Of a stretch of 64,000 nucleotides of DNA, positions 7,114-15,432 are shown piece by piece. The notes beneath the pieces are model-generated. The model had not been told where the DNA came from, did no database searches, and saw only the letters and a list, made by a program, of their open reading frames with translations. The stretch is taken from NCBI GenBank assembly GCA_000514715.1, contig AZWL01000004.1, forward strand, positions 62,001 to 126,000. Direction: 5' to 3'. Made by a program: the position numbers and the translations under genes. Each line of letters begins with the position of its first letter. The stretch's first letter is position 1. The stretch is from Streptomyces sp. CNH099. GTDB lineage: Bacteria; Actinomycetota; Actinomycetes; Streptomycetales; Streptomycetaceae.

Positions 7114-8211
7114 TCAGTAGCGCAGAACGGCGGCGATGCGCCCGTTGTCCGCGAGGGCGTCGTCGGGGACGAAGGTGACCTCAGCGCCGGTGTCGAGGGC
7201 CTTCTCGACGATCTCGTCGACGATGTCGGCGCGCGCCCGCGGGTCGTCCTCCTCGGCGGGCACGAGGTGGTCGTCGTCGGTCGACCGCACGGTGACGCGG
7301 TAGTTCTCCTCGACGACCAGGCGGTGGATGCGGGCGTCGGAGACCTTCGCCCACACCTCGTCCACGCCGCCCGCGAAGGCCCGGCGGCCCCGGGCGTCGT
7401 CCAGCGCCTCGATCGCCGCGCCGGTCTCCCGGCGCGCCTCCGCCGCCAGGGCGGGGGCCACGGCCCGTACGACCGCGTCCGGGGGGCCCTGGGCCAGGCC
7501 GCCGTGGCGGATGTGCAGGGCGGTCGCGGCGGCGGTGCCGGCGTCGGCGAGCAGCGCGAGGGCGGCGTCCTCGCCGGTGGCGTAGAGGGGCCGCGGGTCC
7601 TCGGCGAGGACGTCGCGCAGCGCCGCGTCGGCGTCCCGCAGGAAGTGGCGGACCTCCTCGTCGTTGAACGTGCTGGGCGTGTCCCCGATCCGCTCCTCCC
7701 GCTCCACGTCCGGGTTCTCCAGGCTGCGGGTCATCGGGAAGCCGCCGACGGCGGCTTCGGTGACGTGCCGGCCGGAGCCGCTCCACAGGGTGACGCGGTC
7801 GGCGGCGAGGGACAGCACCCAGTACGGGCGCTGCGCGGCGTAGGCCGCGACCAGGTTGCGGGTGAGGAAGGAGTCGGCCAGCACGACCCGTTCGGGGACG
7901 GCGCGCGGGAGCGCGTACACGTGGTGCTCGCCCACGGTGGCGAAGATGACGAGGCCGTCCAGCGCGTGGACGAGGTCGGTCTCGTCGACCGCGGCGGCAA
8001 GCTGCCCGCGGATCTCCTCGCGGGCCGCGCGGGTCACGCCGGGGTCCTGTTCGAGCTGCCGCTCGGCCTCGGCCAGCACGTTGCGCAGCCGTACGGCGTC
8101 CTGGGCGTTGTCGGGCGAGCGGCGGTGCGTGGGCAGCGTGAGGGACACGGCCGGGTACGGGCGCCGCTCGCGCAGCTCCGCGAGCGCCGTGGGGGTGAGC
8201 GAGGTGTGCAT
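7114..8211 (-). CDS. Bacterial archaeo-eukaryotic release factor family protein (baeRF family 3 type)
   Basis: This 365-aa protein resembles the bacterial eRF1/aeRF1-like proteins: LRERRPYPAVSLTLPTHR at the N-terminus, an AQRPYWVLSLAADRVTLW core, the ERIGDTPSTFNDEEVRHFLRDAD segment, and an L7Ae-like C-terminal part with VDEIVEKALDTGAEVTFVPDD. The GGQ loop of true release factors is not seen. These proteins are predicted ribosome-associated factors in rescue or hibernation; this is not proven for the family. It lies 15 bp downstream of the universal stress protein gene on the same strand, so the pair is probably one stress-induced operon. Confidence 0.75.
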   Translation of the reverse strand: MHTSLTPTALAELRERRPYPAVSLTLPTHRRSPDNAQDAVRLRNVLAEAERQLEQDPGVTRAAREEIRGQLAAAVDETDLVHALDGLVIFATVGEHHVYALPRAVPERVVLADSFLTRNLVAAYAAQRPYWVLSLAADRVTLWSGSGRHVTEAAVGGFPMTRSLENPDVEREERIGDTPSTFNDEEVRHFLRDADAALRDVLAEDPRPLYATGEDAALALLADAGTAAATALHIRHGGLAQGPPDAVVRAVAPALAAEARRETGAAIEALDDARGRRAFAGGVDEVWAKVSDARIHRLVVEENYRVTVRSTDDDHLVPAEEDDPRARADIVDEIVEKALDTGAEVTFVPDDALADNGRIAAVLRY

Positions 8212-8226
8212 GGTGCCCTTTCCGGG

Positions 8227-9120
8227 TCAGGGGCGCTCGTCGGGGGCGCGCACGACGGCGACCGGGCAGTGTGCGTGCTGCAGGAGTGCGTGGCTGACCG
8301 AGCCGAGCAGCAGCCCGGCGAAGCCGCCGTGGCCGCGGGCGCCGGTGACGAGGAGGCCGGCGTCCTTGCTGGCCTCGATGAGCAGCTCCCGGACCGGCCC
8401 CTCGACGGGGGTGCGTTCGACCGGCACGTCCGGGTGCTTCCGCTCGGCCGGCGCCAGCGCCGCGCTGAGGACGCGGTCGCCCTCCTCGGCCGGCGTGCCG
8501 GGCCGTTCCGCGGCGGGCCGGGCCGGGTCCTCGGGGCGCGGGCGGAGGGTGGTCCAGGCGCTCCACACGTGGACGGCGACGAGGCCGACGTCCCGGCGGG
8601 CCGCCTCGGCGAAGGCGAAGTCGACGGCGGCGGCGCCGGCCGGGGAGCCGTCGGCCGCCAGCAGCACCGGGCCGCCGGTACCGCGCCCGCCGGCCCGTAC
8701 GACCAGCACGGGGCAGTGGCCGTACGCGCACAGGCGGACCGCCGTGGAGCCCGCGAGCAGCCGCGCGAAGGCGCCGAGTCCGCGGGTGGCGACCACCGCC
8801 AGCTGCGCGGTCTCGGTCTCCTTGAGCAGGACCGGCATGATCTCGCCGGTCACGACGACCCCGTCGGCCGTGACGTCCGGCTCCGCCGTGCGGGCGTGCG
8901 CCACGGCGTCGTCGACGATCCTGTCCGCCTCCCGGCGCAGCTCGTCGTCCCCCGGCAGCAGTGCGGCGACGGCGGGGTAGGCGCCGAGTGCCGGCCAGAC
9001 GAACGCGTGCACCACCCGCAGCCGGCACCCGCGCAGCCGCGCCTCGCGCGCGGCGGACGCGACCGCGTCGAGGCTTTCCGCGGAGCCGTCCACACCCGCG
9101 ACGACCGGCGCAGTCTCCAT
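8227..9120 (-). CDS. Universal stress protein with two UspA domains
   Basis: The 297-aa protein is a tandem UspA. Domain 1 starts at VVAGVDGSAESLDAV and ends with the nucleotide-binding ATRGLGAFARLLAGST. Domain 2 starts at VLLAADGSPAGAAAV and ends with TGARGHGGFAGLLLGSVS and CPVAVVR. Both G-x2-G-x9-G-(S/T) motifs are intact, so ATP binding is likely. The ATG at 9120 has a good GGAAGGTGG site. The longer upstream frame is a shadow. It is followed after 6 bp of stop-to-RBS spacing by the release-factor-like gene. A cytoplasmic role in stress or hypoxia persistence is the general expectation. Confidence 0.92.
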   Translation of the reverse strand: METAPVVAGVDGSAESLDAVASAAREARLRGCRLRVVHAFVWPALGAYPAVAALLPGDDELRREADRIVDDAVAHARTAEPDVTADGVVVTGEIMPVLLKETETAQLAVVATRGLGAFARLLAGSTAVRLCAYGHCPVLVVRAGGRGTGGPVLLAADGSPAGAAAVDFAFAEAARRDVGLVAVHVWSAWTTLRPRPEDPARPAAERPGTPAEEGDRVLSAALAPAERKHPDVPVERTPVEGPVRELLIEASKDAGLLVTGARGHGGFAGLLLGSVSHALLQHAHCPVAVVRAPDERP

Positions 9121-9274
9121 CCCGCCACCTTCCGTTCCCGCGAGCCGCACACCTCCCGCGGGCGGGCCGCGCCCGGGGTCCGTATCCGAGCCTGGGCCAG
9201 GCCCGCGGGACGCACCAGCGCTGCGCGCGCAGTCGGGTGAGAAGGCGGTTCCTTCCGGGCGCCCGGGGCGCGGG

Positions 9275-9294
9275 GGGCCGGCCGCGGCCGGCCC
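9275..9294. terminator. 20-bp GC palindrome downstream of GH76 gene
   Basis: A perfect palindrome with arms GGGCCGGCCG and CGGCCGGCCC lies 21 bp beyond the GH76 stop, ahead of the USP gene on the same strand. Its position suggests factor-independent termination of the GH76 transcript, although the zero-base centre makes it less ideal than a looped hairpin. Confidence 0.45.
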
Positions 9295-9314
9295 GGCCCG
9301 GCCCGCGGGGGCGG

Positions 9315-10796
9315 CTACGGCGCCGCGTTCATCAGGTCCAGCGCGCTCTGCTGGCGGGCCGCGTCCGTGCGGTCCGGCGGGCCGTACCAGTGCAGCCCGT
9401 ACTGGTCCAGCGCGTTGCGGTCGTCCGCGTACGCCCGGTCCGCCTGGCGCCGCAGGTAGTCGGTGTACGGGTGGTCGGGCAGGGCGGCGTTGAGCCTGGC
9501 CAGGCCGCGGACGTGGGCGCCCTTGAAGGACGGGCCGTCCGCGCCGCAGTCGCCCGTCTCGCAGGGGTCGCGGAGTACGCCGTCGGCGGTGTGCAGCGAC
9601 GGGGCGGTGGTGGCGGCGTCGGCGAGGCCGCGGGCGGTGGTGAGGAGGGCGTCGTCGCCCGTGGCGCGGTGGAGTTCGGTGAGGGCGCCGAGCAGCACGC
9701 CCTGGTTGTACGACCAGACCGGCCGGCCGTTGTTGCGGCAGGTGCCCGGGTCGATGCCGTCGTTGACCAGGCGGGAGTCGTTGATCATGCCGGTGCCCTG
9801 GAACCAGGCCCAGCCGTCGCGGGCCCGCCGCAGATGGACGGTGTCGCCCGGGGTGCGGTTGTGCAGGGCGGCGTTGAGGTGGATGTAGAGGGAGTTGGAG
9901 ATGGCGTTCTTGTACGTCTTCGCCTGGCTCCACCACACCCCGCCGCCGCAGGTGCCGTCCCAGTACGCGGCCATGTGGTCGGCGTCGGCGCGGGCGGTGT
10001 CGAGGTAGCGGCGGTCGCCGGTCAGGTCGTACGCGGCGATCCAGGCCAGGCCCCACCAGCCGGTGTCGTCGAGGTAGTCGTTGCGGAACTGCCCCTGGTG
10101 GGCGCCGAGCTGGCGGTCGTAGGTGTTCCCGATCGCGTACTCGTAGCTGTGCATGCCGCTGACCCGGATGTTGTCGATCACGGCGGTGAGCGCGTTGGCC
10201 GAGTTCCACCAGCCGGTGGTGGCGAAGAGGCCGGTGGCGTTGTCGTAGAAGGACATCTGCGCGGTGGCGGCGGCGGTCCTGCGGTCCCAGGCGTTCCAGG
10301 TGCTGCGGGCCCAGGGGGTGCAGGCGATGTCGGGGCGGTCGGCGGCCCGGCCGCAGGCGCGCAGGGCGCCGACGCCGCGGTTCGCCCAGTCGTCGACGTT
10401 GTACATGCCGGTGCGCCAGCCGCGCTGGCCGGCCGGGATGCTCGTGGCGCCGAGCCGGCTGCCGGAGGCCCAGGTGCGGCCGCCGTCGAAGGACCGGTCG
10501 AGCCAGACCTCGTCGCCCGGGCTGCCGTTGTCGACGGTGGCCCAGCCCATGGCGCTGTCGTCGTCCACGTGCAGCGCGAGGGTGCGGGAGAAGAGGGTGG
10601 TGGAGACGGCGGTGCGGTCGCGGGCGGCCAGGGCGGGGTCGCGGGCGTCGCAGTAAACGTTGCAGATCTCCGCGGCCGCGGCGGCCCCGGCGGGGGCGGC
10701 GGGCGTGTTCCGCGCGGCGGATGTGGGGGCGGGGACGGCGGCCAGACAGCCGGCGGCCAGCGCCGCCGTCACCGTGAGCGTCGCTGAGCGCTTCAT
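9315..10796 (-). CDS. Secreted glycoside hydrolase family 76 protein (alpha-1,6-mannanase-like)
   Basis: The 493-aa protein starts with a Sec signal peptide ([28 protein letters not shown]). The (alpha/alpha)6-barrel GH76 signatures follow: [19 protein letters not shown], the catalytic Asp pair in [40 protein letters not shown] and [14 protein letters not shown]76 enzymes cleave alpha-1,6-mannan of fungal or mycobacterial-type cell walls; the substrate here is inferred. The ATG at 10796 with GGTGG upstream is preferred over the GTG codons 6-9 bp further out. It is divergent from the GH2 gene, suggesting co-regulated secreted polysaccharide degradation. Confidence 0.88.
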   Translation of the reverse strand: MKRSATLTVTAALAAGCLAAVPAPTSAARNTPAAPAGAAAAAEICNVYCDARDPALAARDRTAVSTTLFSRTLALHVDDDSAMGWATVDNGSPGDEVWLDRSFDGGRTWASGSRLGATSIPAGQRGWRTGMYNVDDWANRGVGALRACGRAADRPDIACTPWARSTWNAWDRRTAAATAQMSFYDNATGLFATTGWWNSANALTAVIDNIRVSGMHSYEYAIGNTYDRQLGAHQGQFRNDYLDDTGWWGLAWIAAYDLTGDRRYLDTARADADHMAAYWDGTCGGGVWWSQAKTYKNAISNSLYIHLNAALHNRTPGDTVHLRRARDGWAWFQGTGMINDSRLVNDGIDPGTCRNNGRPVWSYNQGVLLGALTELHRATGDDALLTTARGLADAATTAPSLHTADGVLRDPCETGDCGADGPSFKGAHVRGLARLNAALPDHPYTDYLRRQADRAYADDRNALDQYGLHWYGPPDRTDAARQQSALDLMNAAP

Positions 10797-10894
10797 GTGC
10801 ACCACCGTGACGCGATGTCATGTTTACGTCAATGAGTTCCGCGCCGGGTCTGGACCCGTCGCCCGGGGAGTGGTGTCGTACGACGTGAGCCGCT

Positions 10895-10908
10895 TTATAA
10901 CGTTGCAG
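10895..10908. promoter_or_regulatory. Possible LacI-family operator upstream of the GH2 gene
   Basis: TTATAACGTTGCAG matches a TTGCAACGTTGCAA-type LacI-family site at 11 of 14 positions, with an intact right half and central CG. It lies 18 bp before the GTG at 10926, between two glycosidase genes. No LacI-family gene is present in the window, so the regulator would be encoded elsewhere. Confidence 0.3.
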
Positions 10909-10925
10909 AAGAACCGGAGGCTCCC

Positions 10926-11110
10926 GTGCCCGCTCCCCCACACCCCCGCACCCCGCACGCCCGCGCCGGTTACGGCGACCGCGCACCCGCGCCGCCCTGA
11001 CCCCCACCCTGGTCCCCGCCCTCGCCCTCGCCCTGGCCGCCACCCTGCTCGGCACCGGGCTCACCGCCGAGCGCGCCGCGGCCGCCGACTGGACGCCCAA
11101 GACCCCGCCC
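10926..11110 (+). other. Out-of-frame start and signal peptide of the GH2 gene (apparent frameshift)
   Basis: A GTG at 10926 sits 5 bp after a perfect GGAGG (10916-10920), but its frame stops at TGA 10998-11000 after 24 codons. The frame that continues into the GH2 enzyme encodes a convincing twin-Arg or Sec signal peptide here (RPRRLRRPRTRAAL, a hydrophobic LVPALALALAATLLG core and an Ala-rich cleavage region before DWTPK) yet has no usable start codon upstream. One base gained or lost in the C-rich run at 10928-10960 would join the two. It may be a sequencing error, a real mutation, or slippage. Confidence 0.6.
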
Positions 11111-13315
11111 ATGACCACCCCGTGGACCGACGACGTCCCCGTCGACACCCCGCTGCCCGAGTACCCGCGGCCCCAGCTCACCCGCCCCGACTGGGCCAAC
11201 CTCAACGGCATCTGGGACTTCGCCGTCACCGGCCGCGACGCCGGGCCGCCGGCGTCGTACGACGAGCGGATCCGCGTCCCGTTCGTCGCGGAGTCGGCGC
11301 TCTCCGGCGTCCAGCGGCGGGTCACCGAGAACGACAAGCTCTGGTACCGGCGCGCCTTCACCGTCCCCGCCGACTGGTCCGGCCGCCGCGTCGTGCTCAA
11401 CTTCGGCGCCTCCGACTGGGAGACGACCGTCTTCGTCAACGGCCGCCGGGCCGGCGGGCCGCACCGCGGCGGCTTCGACTCCTTCAGCCGCGACATCACC
11501 GACCTGCTCACCGCCGGCGGCAACACCCTCACCGTCTCGGTGTACGACCCGACCGAGGCCGGCGGGCAGGCGGTCGGCAAGCAGCGCCGCGACCACGACA
11601 TCGTCCCGCATCCCGGCGGCGGCATCTTCTACACGGCCGCCTCCGGCATCTGGCAGACCGTCTGGCTGGAGCCCGTCGCGCCCGCGCACGTGACCCGGCT
11701 CGACCTGGTGCCCGACCTCGGCGACGGCGCCCTCGACGTCACCGTCCACGGCGCCGGCCTCGCCGGCCACACCGCGCGCGTCACCGTCCGCGACGGCGGC
11801 ACCGTCGTCGGCACGGCCACCGGCCCGGCCGGCGGCGCGTTCTCCGTCCCCGTACCGGATCCGCGTCTGTGGTCGCCGGACGATCCGTTCCTCTACGACG
11901 TGACGGCCGAACTCCTCGCCCCCGACGGCACCCCCGTCGACACCGTGGGCAGCTACGCCGGCATGCGCTCGATCGGCCTCGCCGAGGTGGAGGGCGTCCA
12001 GCGCCCCGTCCTCAACGGCGCGTTCGTCTTCCAGACCGGCACCCTCGACCAGGGCTACTGGCCCGACGGCATCTACACCGCCCCCACCGACGAGGCGCTG
12101 CGGTACGACCTGCAGGCGACGAAGGACCTCGGCTTCAACATGGTCCGCAAGCACGTCAAGGTCGAGCCGCAGCGCTGGTTCTACTGGGCCGACCGGCTCG
12201 GCCTGCTGGTCTGGCAGGACATGCCGTCGATGGCCACCGGCAGGACCCCGGACGCCGCGGCCCGCGCGCAGTGGGAGGCGGAGTACGACGCGGTCATCGA
12301 CCAGCACCTCTCCTCCCCCGCGCTGGTGACGTGGGTGAACCAGAACGAGGGCTGGGGGCAGTACGACCAGGCCCGTATCGCGGACGAGGTCAAGGCCCGC
12401 GACCCCGCCCGCCTCGTCGACAACATGAGCGGCGTCAACTGCTGCGGCGCCGTCGACGGCGGCAACGGCGACCTCGTCGACCACCACGTCTACGTCGGCC
12501 CCGGCAACACCCCGCCCGGCGCCGCCCGCGCCGCCGTCCTCGGCGAGTACGGCGGCCTCGGCTACCGGGTACCCGGCCACGAGTGGTATCCGGGCGGCGG
12601 CTTCAGCTACGAGGACCAGCCGAGCCTCGCCGCGCTCAACGACCGGCTGACGGGGCTGCTGGACACCCTGCGCGAGCACTCCCTGCCCGCCGGGCTCTCG
12701 GCGTCGGTCTACACCGAGACCACCGACCTGGAGAACGAGGTCAACGGGCTGCTCACGTACGACAGGCAGGTGGTCAAGGTCGACGCCGGCCGCGTCCGGG
12801 CGGCGAACGAGGCGCTGATCGCCGCCTCCCGCGACCCGGAGGCGCCGGCGGCGCTGCCCGTGGGCGAGTACGTCTCGCTGCGGGTGACCACCCCCGGCCA
12901 CACCGACCGCTACCTGCGGCACACCGACGCCCTCGCCACCACCGAGGTGGTCACCGCGGCCAGCGGCGACCTGCTCAAGCGGGACGCCACCTGGAGGGTC
13001 GTACGCGGCCTGGGCAACCCGCTCTGCTACTCGTTCGAGTCCCGCAACTACCCCGGCGAGTACCTGCGCCACCGGGACTTCCGAGTGCGCCGCGAGGGCG
13101 GCGACGGGGTGCTGTTCCGCGAGGACGCCACGTTCTGCCCGGCGCCCGGCAGCGGCGGCGTGCGGCTGTCCTCGGCGAACCTCCCCGGCAGCTTCGTCCG
13201 CCACATCCGCGCCGAGGTCTGGCTCGCCCGGCTCGGCGGGGGCCACGACTGGGACAACCCCGCCGCCTTCACCGAGGACACGACGTGGTCGGTGGCCGCC
13301 CCCTGGGCACCCTGA
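11111..13315 (+). CDS. Glycoside hydrolase family 2 protein with C-terminal AbfB domain
   Basis: From the first in-frame ATG the protein is 734 aa; the true N-terminus is probably the frameshifted signal peptide encoded just upstream. Domains in order: GH2 sugar-binding jelly roll (WANLNGIWDFAV to YDPTEAGGQ), immunoglobulin-like domain, TIM barrel, and an AbfB-type arabinose-binding beta-trefoil (about 590-730, with RYLRH, EYLRH and SFVRH repeats). Acid/base Glu is in VTWVNQNEGWGQYD; the nucleophile is probably Glu in VLGEYGGLG. The AbfB domain suggests arabinose-containing plant hemicellulose as target; the actual glycosidic bond is unknown. It is divergent from the GH76 gene. Confidence 0.85.
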   Translation: MTTPWTDDVPVDTPLPEYPRPQLTRPDWANLNGIWDFAVTGRDAGPPASYDERIRVPFVAESALSGVQRRVTENDKLWYRRAFTVPADWSGRRVVLNFGASDWETTVFVNGRRAGGPHRGGFDSFSRDITDLLTAGGNTLTVSVYDPTEAGGQAVGKQRRDHDIVPHPGGGIFYTAASGIWQTVWLEPVAPAHVTRLDLVPDLGDGALDVTVHGAGLAGHTARVTVRDGGTVVGTATGPAGGAFSVPVPDPRLWSPDDPFLYDVTAELLAPDGTPVDTVGSYAGMRSIGLAEVEGVQRPVLNGAFVFQTGTLDQGYWPDGIYTAPTDEALRYDLQATKDLGFNMVRKHVKVEPQRWFYWADRLGLLVWQDMPSMATGRTPDAAARAQWEAEYDAVIDQHLSSPALVTWVNQNEGWGQYDQARIADEVKARDPARLVDNMSGVNCCGAVDGGNGDLVDHHVYVGPGNTPPGAARAAVLGEYGGLGYRVPGHEWYPGGGFSYEDQPSLAALNDRLTGLLDTLREHSLPAGLSASVYTETTDLENEVNGLLTYDRQVVKVDAGRVRAANEALIAASRDPEAPAALPVGEYVSLRVTTPGHTDRYLRHTDALATTEVVTAASGDLLKRDATWRVVRGLGNPLCYSFESRNYPGEYLRHRDFRVRREGGDGVLFREDATFCPAPGSGGVRLSSANLPGSFVRHIRAEVWLARLGGGHDWDNPAAFTEDTTWSVAAPWAP

Positions 13316-13326
13316 GGCGGCACGGA

Positions 13327-13365
13327 CCGGCGCCGGCCGGGGGCGCGGAACCCGGCCGGCGCCGG
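13327..13365. terminator. Bidirectional terminator between GH2 and multicopper oxidase genes
   Basis: CCGGCGCCGGCCGGG (13327-13341) and its exact complement (13351-13365) form a 15-bp stem with a 9-base loop between two convergent genes. Confidence 0.75.
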
Positions 13366-13370
13366 CGGTT

Positions 13371-14831
13371 TCAGCTGATCCGCATCGTGGCCATCATGCC
13401 CATCGCGGAGTGGTCCAGCATGTGGCAGTGGTACACGTACGAGCCCCGGTGGGTGTCGAACGTCGCCTGGACCTTGATCGTCTCGTTCGGGCGGAGGTTG
13501 ACGGTGTCCTTGAGCCCGGCCTCGGCCGGGCCCGGGGGCCGGCCGTCGCGCTCCAGGACGCGGAACTGGACCAGGTGCATGTGGAAGTTGTGCCAGGCGA
13601 TCTGGTTGAGGTTCTTGATCGTCCAGACCTCGCTGGCGCCGAACCGTATCTGCTGGTCCACCCGGTCCGGGTCGTAGAGCTTCTCGTCGATGTACGCCCG
13701 CGGGTCGGCCCGGCCGTCCTCGTCCATCCGCAGGGTGACGGTGCGCTCGGCGGTCGGCTGGGGCAGCGGGGGCAGCTCGCGCAGCACGGACGGGACGCTG
13801 CTGTCGTCCTCGGCGGTGCGGACGATGTCGAAGCGCAGGACCTGGCCGACGAGTTCGGGGTTGCCGAAGCCGCCGCTGTTCCTGAGCACGACGCTGCTGC
13901 CGACGGGGTAGCGGGAGAAGTCGATGACGACGTCGGCGCGCTCGGCGGCGGACAGCGGGATCGACGCGGTGGGGTGCGGGCCGGGCAGCAGTCCGCCGTC
14001 GGAGCCGATCTGGATCATCTCGCCGCCGTCCTCCAGACCCAGCTCCATGAAGCGCTGGTTGGAGCAGTTGAGGAAGCGGATGCGGTACTTGCGGGCGGCG
14101 ACCTCGACGTACGGGTACGCCTTGCCGTTGGCGATCATCGTGGAGCGGTTCCGGTCGCTCATCGTGTAGTGCAGACCGGTGTCGTCCACGTTGGCGTCGC
14201 GGATGGCGATGGGCAGGTCGTACTCCCCGGAGGGCAGCGGCAGCGCCTCCTCGACCTCGTCGGTGAGGAGGTACTGGCCGGACAGGCCGCGGTAGACGTT
14301 CTCGGACTCCAGGTGGTGCGCGTGGTCGTGGTACCAGAGCGAGGCGTGCGGCTGCGCGTTCGGGTAGTAGTACGTACGGTCCTCGCCGGGGGCGATGGTC
14401 GCCATCGGCTGGCCGTCGTGCTGCGGGTCCACCTCCCCGCCGTGCAGGTGCACCGAGGTGGGCACGTCGAGCCGGTTGCGCTGGTGGATCACGACGGGCC
14501 GCCCGCGACGCGCCTTGATCAGCGGTCCGGGGAAGTTCCCGTTGAACGTGAGCACCTGGGTCTGTATGCCGGGGAGTATCTCCGCGGTCGCCGGGCGCAT
14601 GGTCATCACGTAGACGTCGATGCCGCCGACGGACGACACCGGCGACAGCACCCTGGGTCGCGGCATGGGCTGGGTGAAGGGAGTGACGGCTGACGCGCCG
14701 GCCTTCGCCGGCTCCGCGGCGGCCGGCTGCGCCCCGGCCGGCGTCGTCGCCAGCGGCACCAGCGCCGCCCCCGTAACCCCCGTGCACGCCGTCGCCATAC
14801 CGGCGGCGAGCACCCTGCGCCGACTCACCAT
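13371..14831 (-). CDS. Tat-exported multicopper oxidase
   Basis: The 486-aa protein has a Tat signal (MVSRRRVLAAGMATA) and three cupredoxin domains. Copper ligands are complete: HLHGG (128-132), WYHDHAHH (166-173), HNFHMH and the type-1 HCHMLDHSAMGMM near the C-terminus. It resembles CotA/bilirubin-oxidase or phenoxazinone-synthase-like three-domain laccases. Likely substrates are phenolics or Cu(I) outside the membrane. The ATG at 14831 follows GGAGG; the extra 102 codons upstream in frame have no signal-peptide character and were rejected. Long upstream spacing suggests its own regulated promoter. Confidence 0.9.
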   Translation of the reverse strand: MVSRRRVLAAGMATACTGVTGAALVPLATTPAGAQPAAAEPAKAGASAVTPFTQPMPRPRVLSPVSSVGGIDVYVMTMRPATAEILPGIQTQVLTFNGNFPGPLIKARRGRPVVIHQRNRLDVPTSVHLHGGEVDPQHDGQPMATIAPGEDRTYYYPNAQPHASLWYHDHAHHLESENVYRGLSGQYLLTDEVEEALPLPSGEYDLPIAIRDANVDDTGLHYTMSDRNRSTMIANGKAYPYVEVAARKYRIRFLNCSNQRFMELGLEDGGEMIQIGSDGGLLPGPHPTASIPLSAAERADVVIDFSRYPVGSSVVLRNSGGFGNPELVGQVLRFDIVRTAEDDSSVPSVLRELPPLPQPTAERTVTLRMDEDGRADPRAYIDEKLYDPDRVDQQIRFGASEVWTIKNLNQIAWHNFHMHLVQFRVLERDGRPPGPAEAGLKDTVNLRPNETIKVQATFDTHRGSYVYHCHMLDHSAMGMMATMRIS

Positions 14832-15432
14832 GAAATTTTCCTCCAACGAACTGTGAACTTGTCCCCCGGCACCGTGCCACCGCGGTGTGGCAGGGGAGAC
14901 CGGGGATGAGGGACGTTGCGTCCGGACGGCCCGGGGCCCTGTCACCCGGTCCGTGGACGGTCCCTGCGGGTCACCGTGGCGGGCCGGGGCCGGGAGCCGT
15001 TGGCCACGGCCCGCAACGGGTTCAGCGGGATCCTTGACGGATCGACAGGGAGGTGTGAGCGACTCGCACCTCTCGGCTGGAGTATGGAACGGCGCGGTTG
15101 GTACTGACTTGATTTCCTGTAGGGGGGATGGCGGCAAAGTCCGAAGCAGACTGATTTATTCTTCAACAATGTGTACGCGGGAATGGGACCGCGACGACGC
15201 GCGCGGTCGGCCCGCGGGCCGGCCCGGCGCCGGCGGCGGTAGCGCTGCTGCTCAGCGGCCGGGGGCACAGCACGGGCTGGTGGTGCCGGAGGTGTTCGGG
15301 CACACCTCGTTCCTCGGCGGGCACCGGGCGGAGCTGTCCCGCGTGGCGATGCGCAACCTGTTCGCGGACGTCCGCCACCGCATCCCGGCCGCCCCGTAGC
15401 CCACCGGGCGGCCCGGGTGCGCACCGCGGCGG
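14832..15432. other. 601-bp region upstream of the multicopper oxidase
   Basis: It should hold the oxidase promoter. An AT-rich patch lies at about 15150-15175, in otherwise GC-rich DNA. The plus-strand frame ending at TAG 15397-15399 has a protein-like tail (VVPEVFGHTSFLGGHR and AMRNLFADVRHRIP) but no convincing start or complete domain; it may be the degraded 3' end of a hydrolase-like gene. A hairpin lies at 15387-15413. No intact gene was recognised. Confidence 0.4.
15387..15413. terminator. Hairpin downstream of the TPR kinase gene
   Basis: GGCCGCCC (15387-15394) and GGGCGGCC (15406-15413) form an 8-bp stem with an 11-base loop, 20 bp beyond the kinase stop on the minus strand. Confidence 0.45.

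Noticed and set aside
8227..11625. Minus-strand frame of 1132 codons spanning USP, GH76 and GH2 regions
   Set aside because: Only the last 297 codons (USP) are real; the remainder is antisense or out of frame with recognised genes.
14832..15137. 102-codon N-terminal extension of the multicopper oxidase
   Set aside because: The twin-Arg signal must be N-terminal; ATG 14831 has GGAGG directly upstream.
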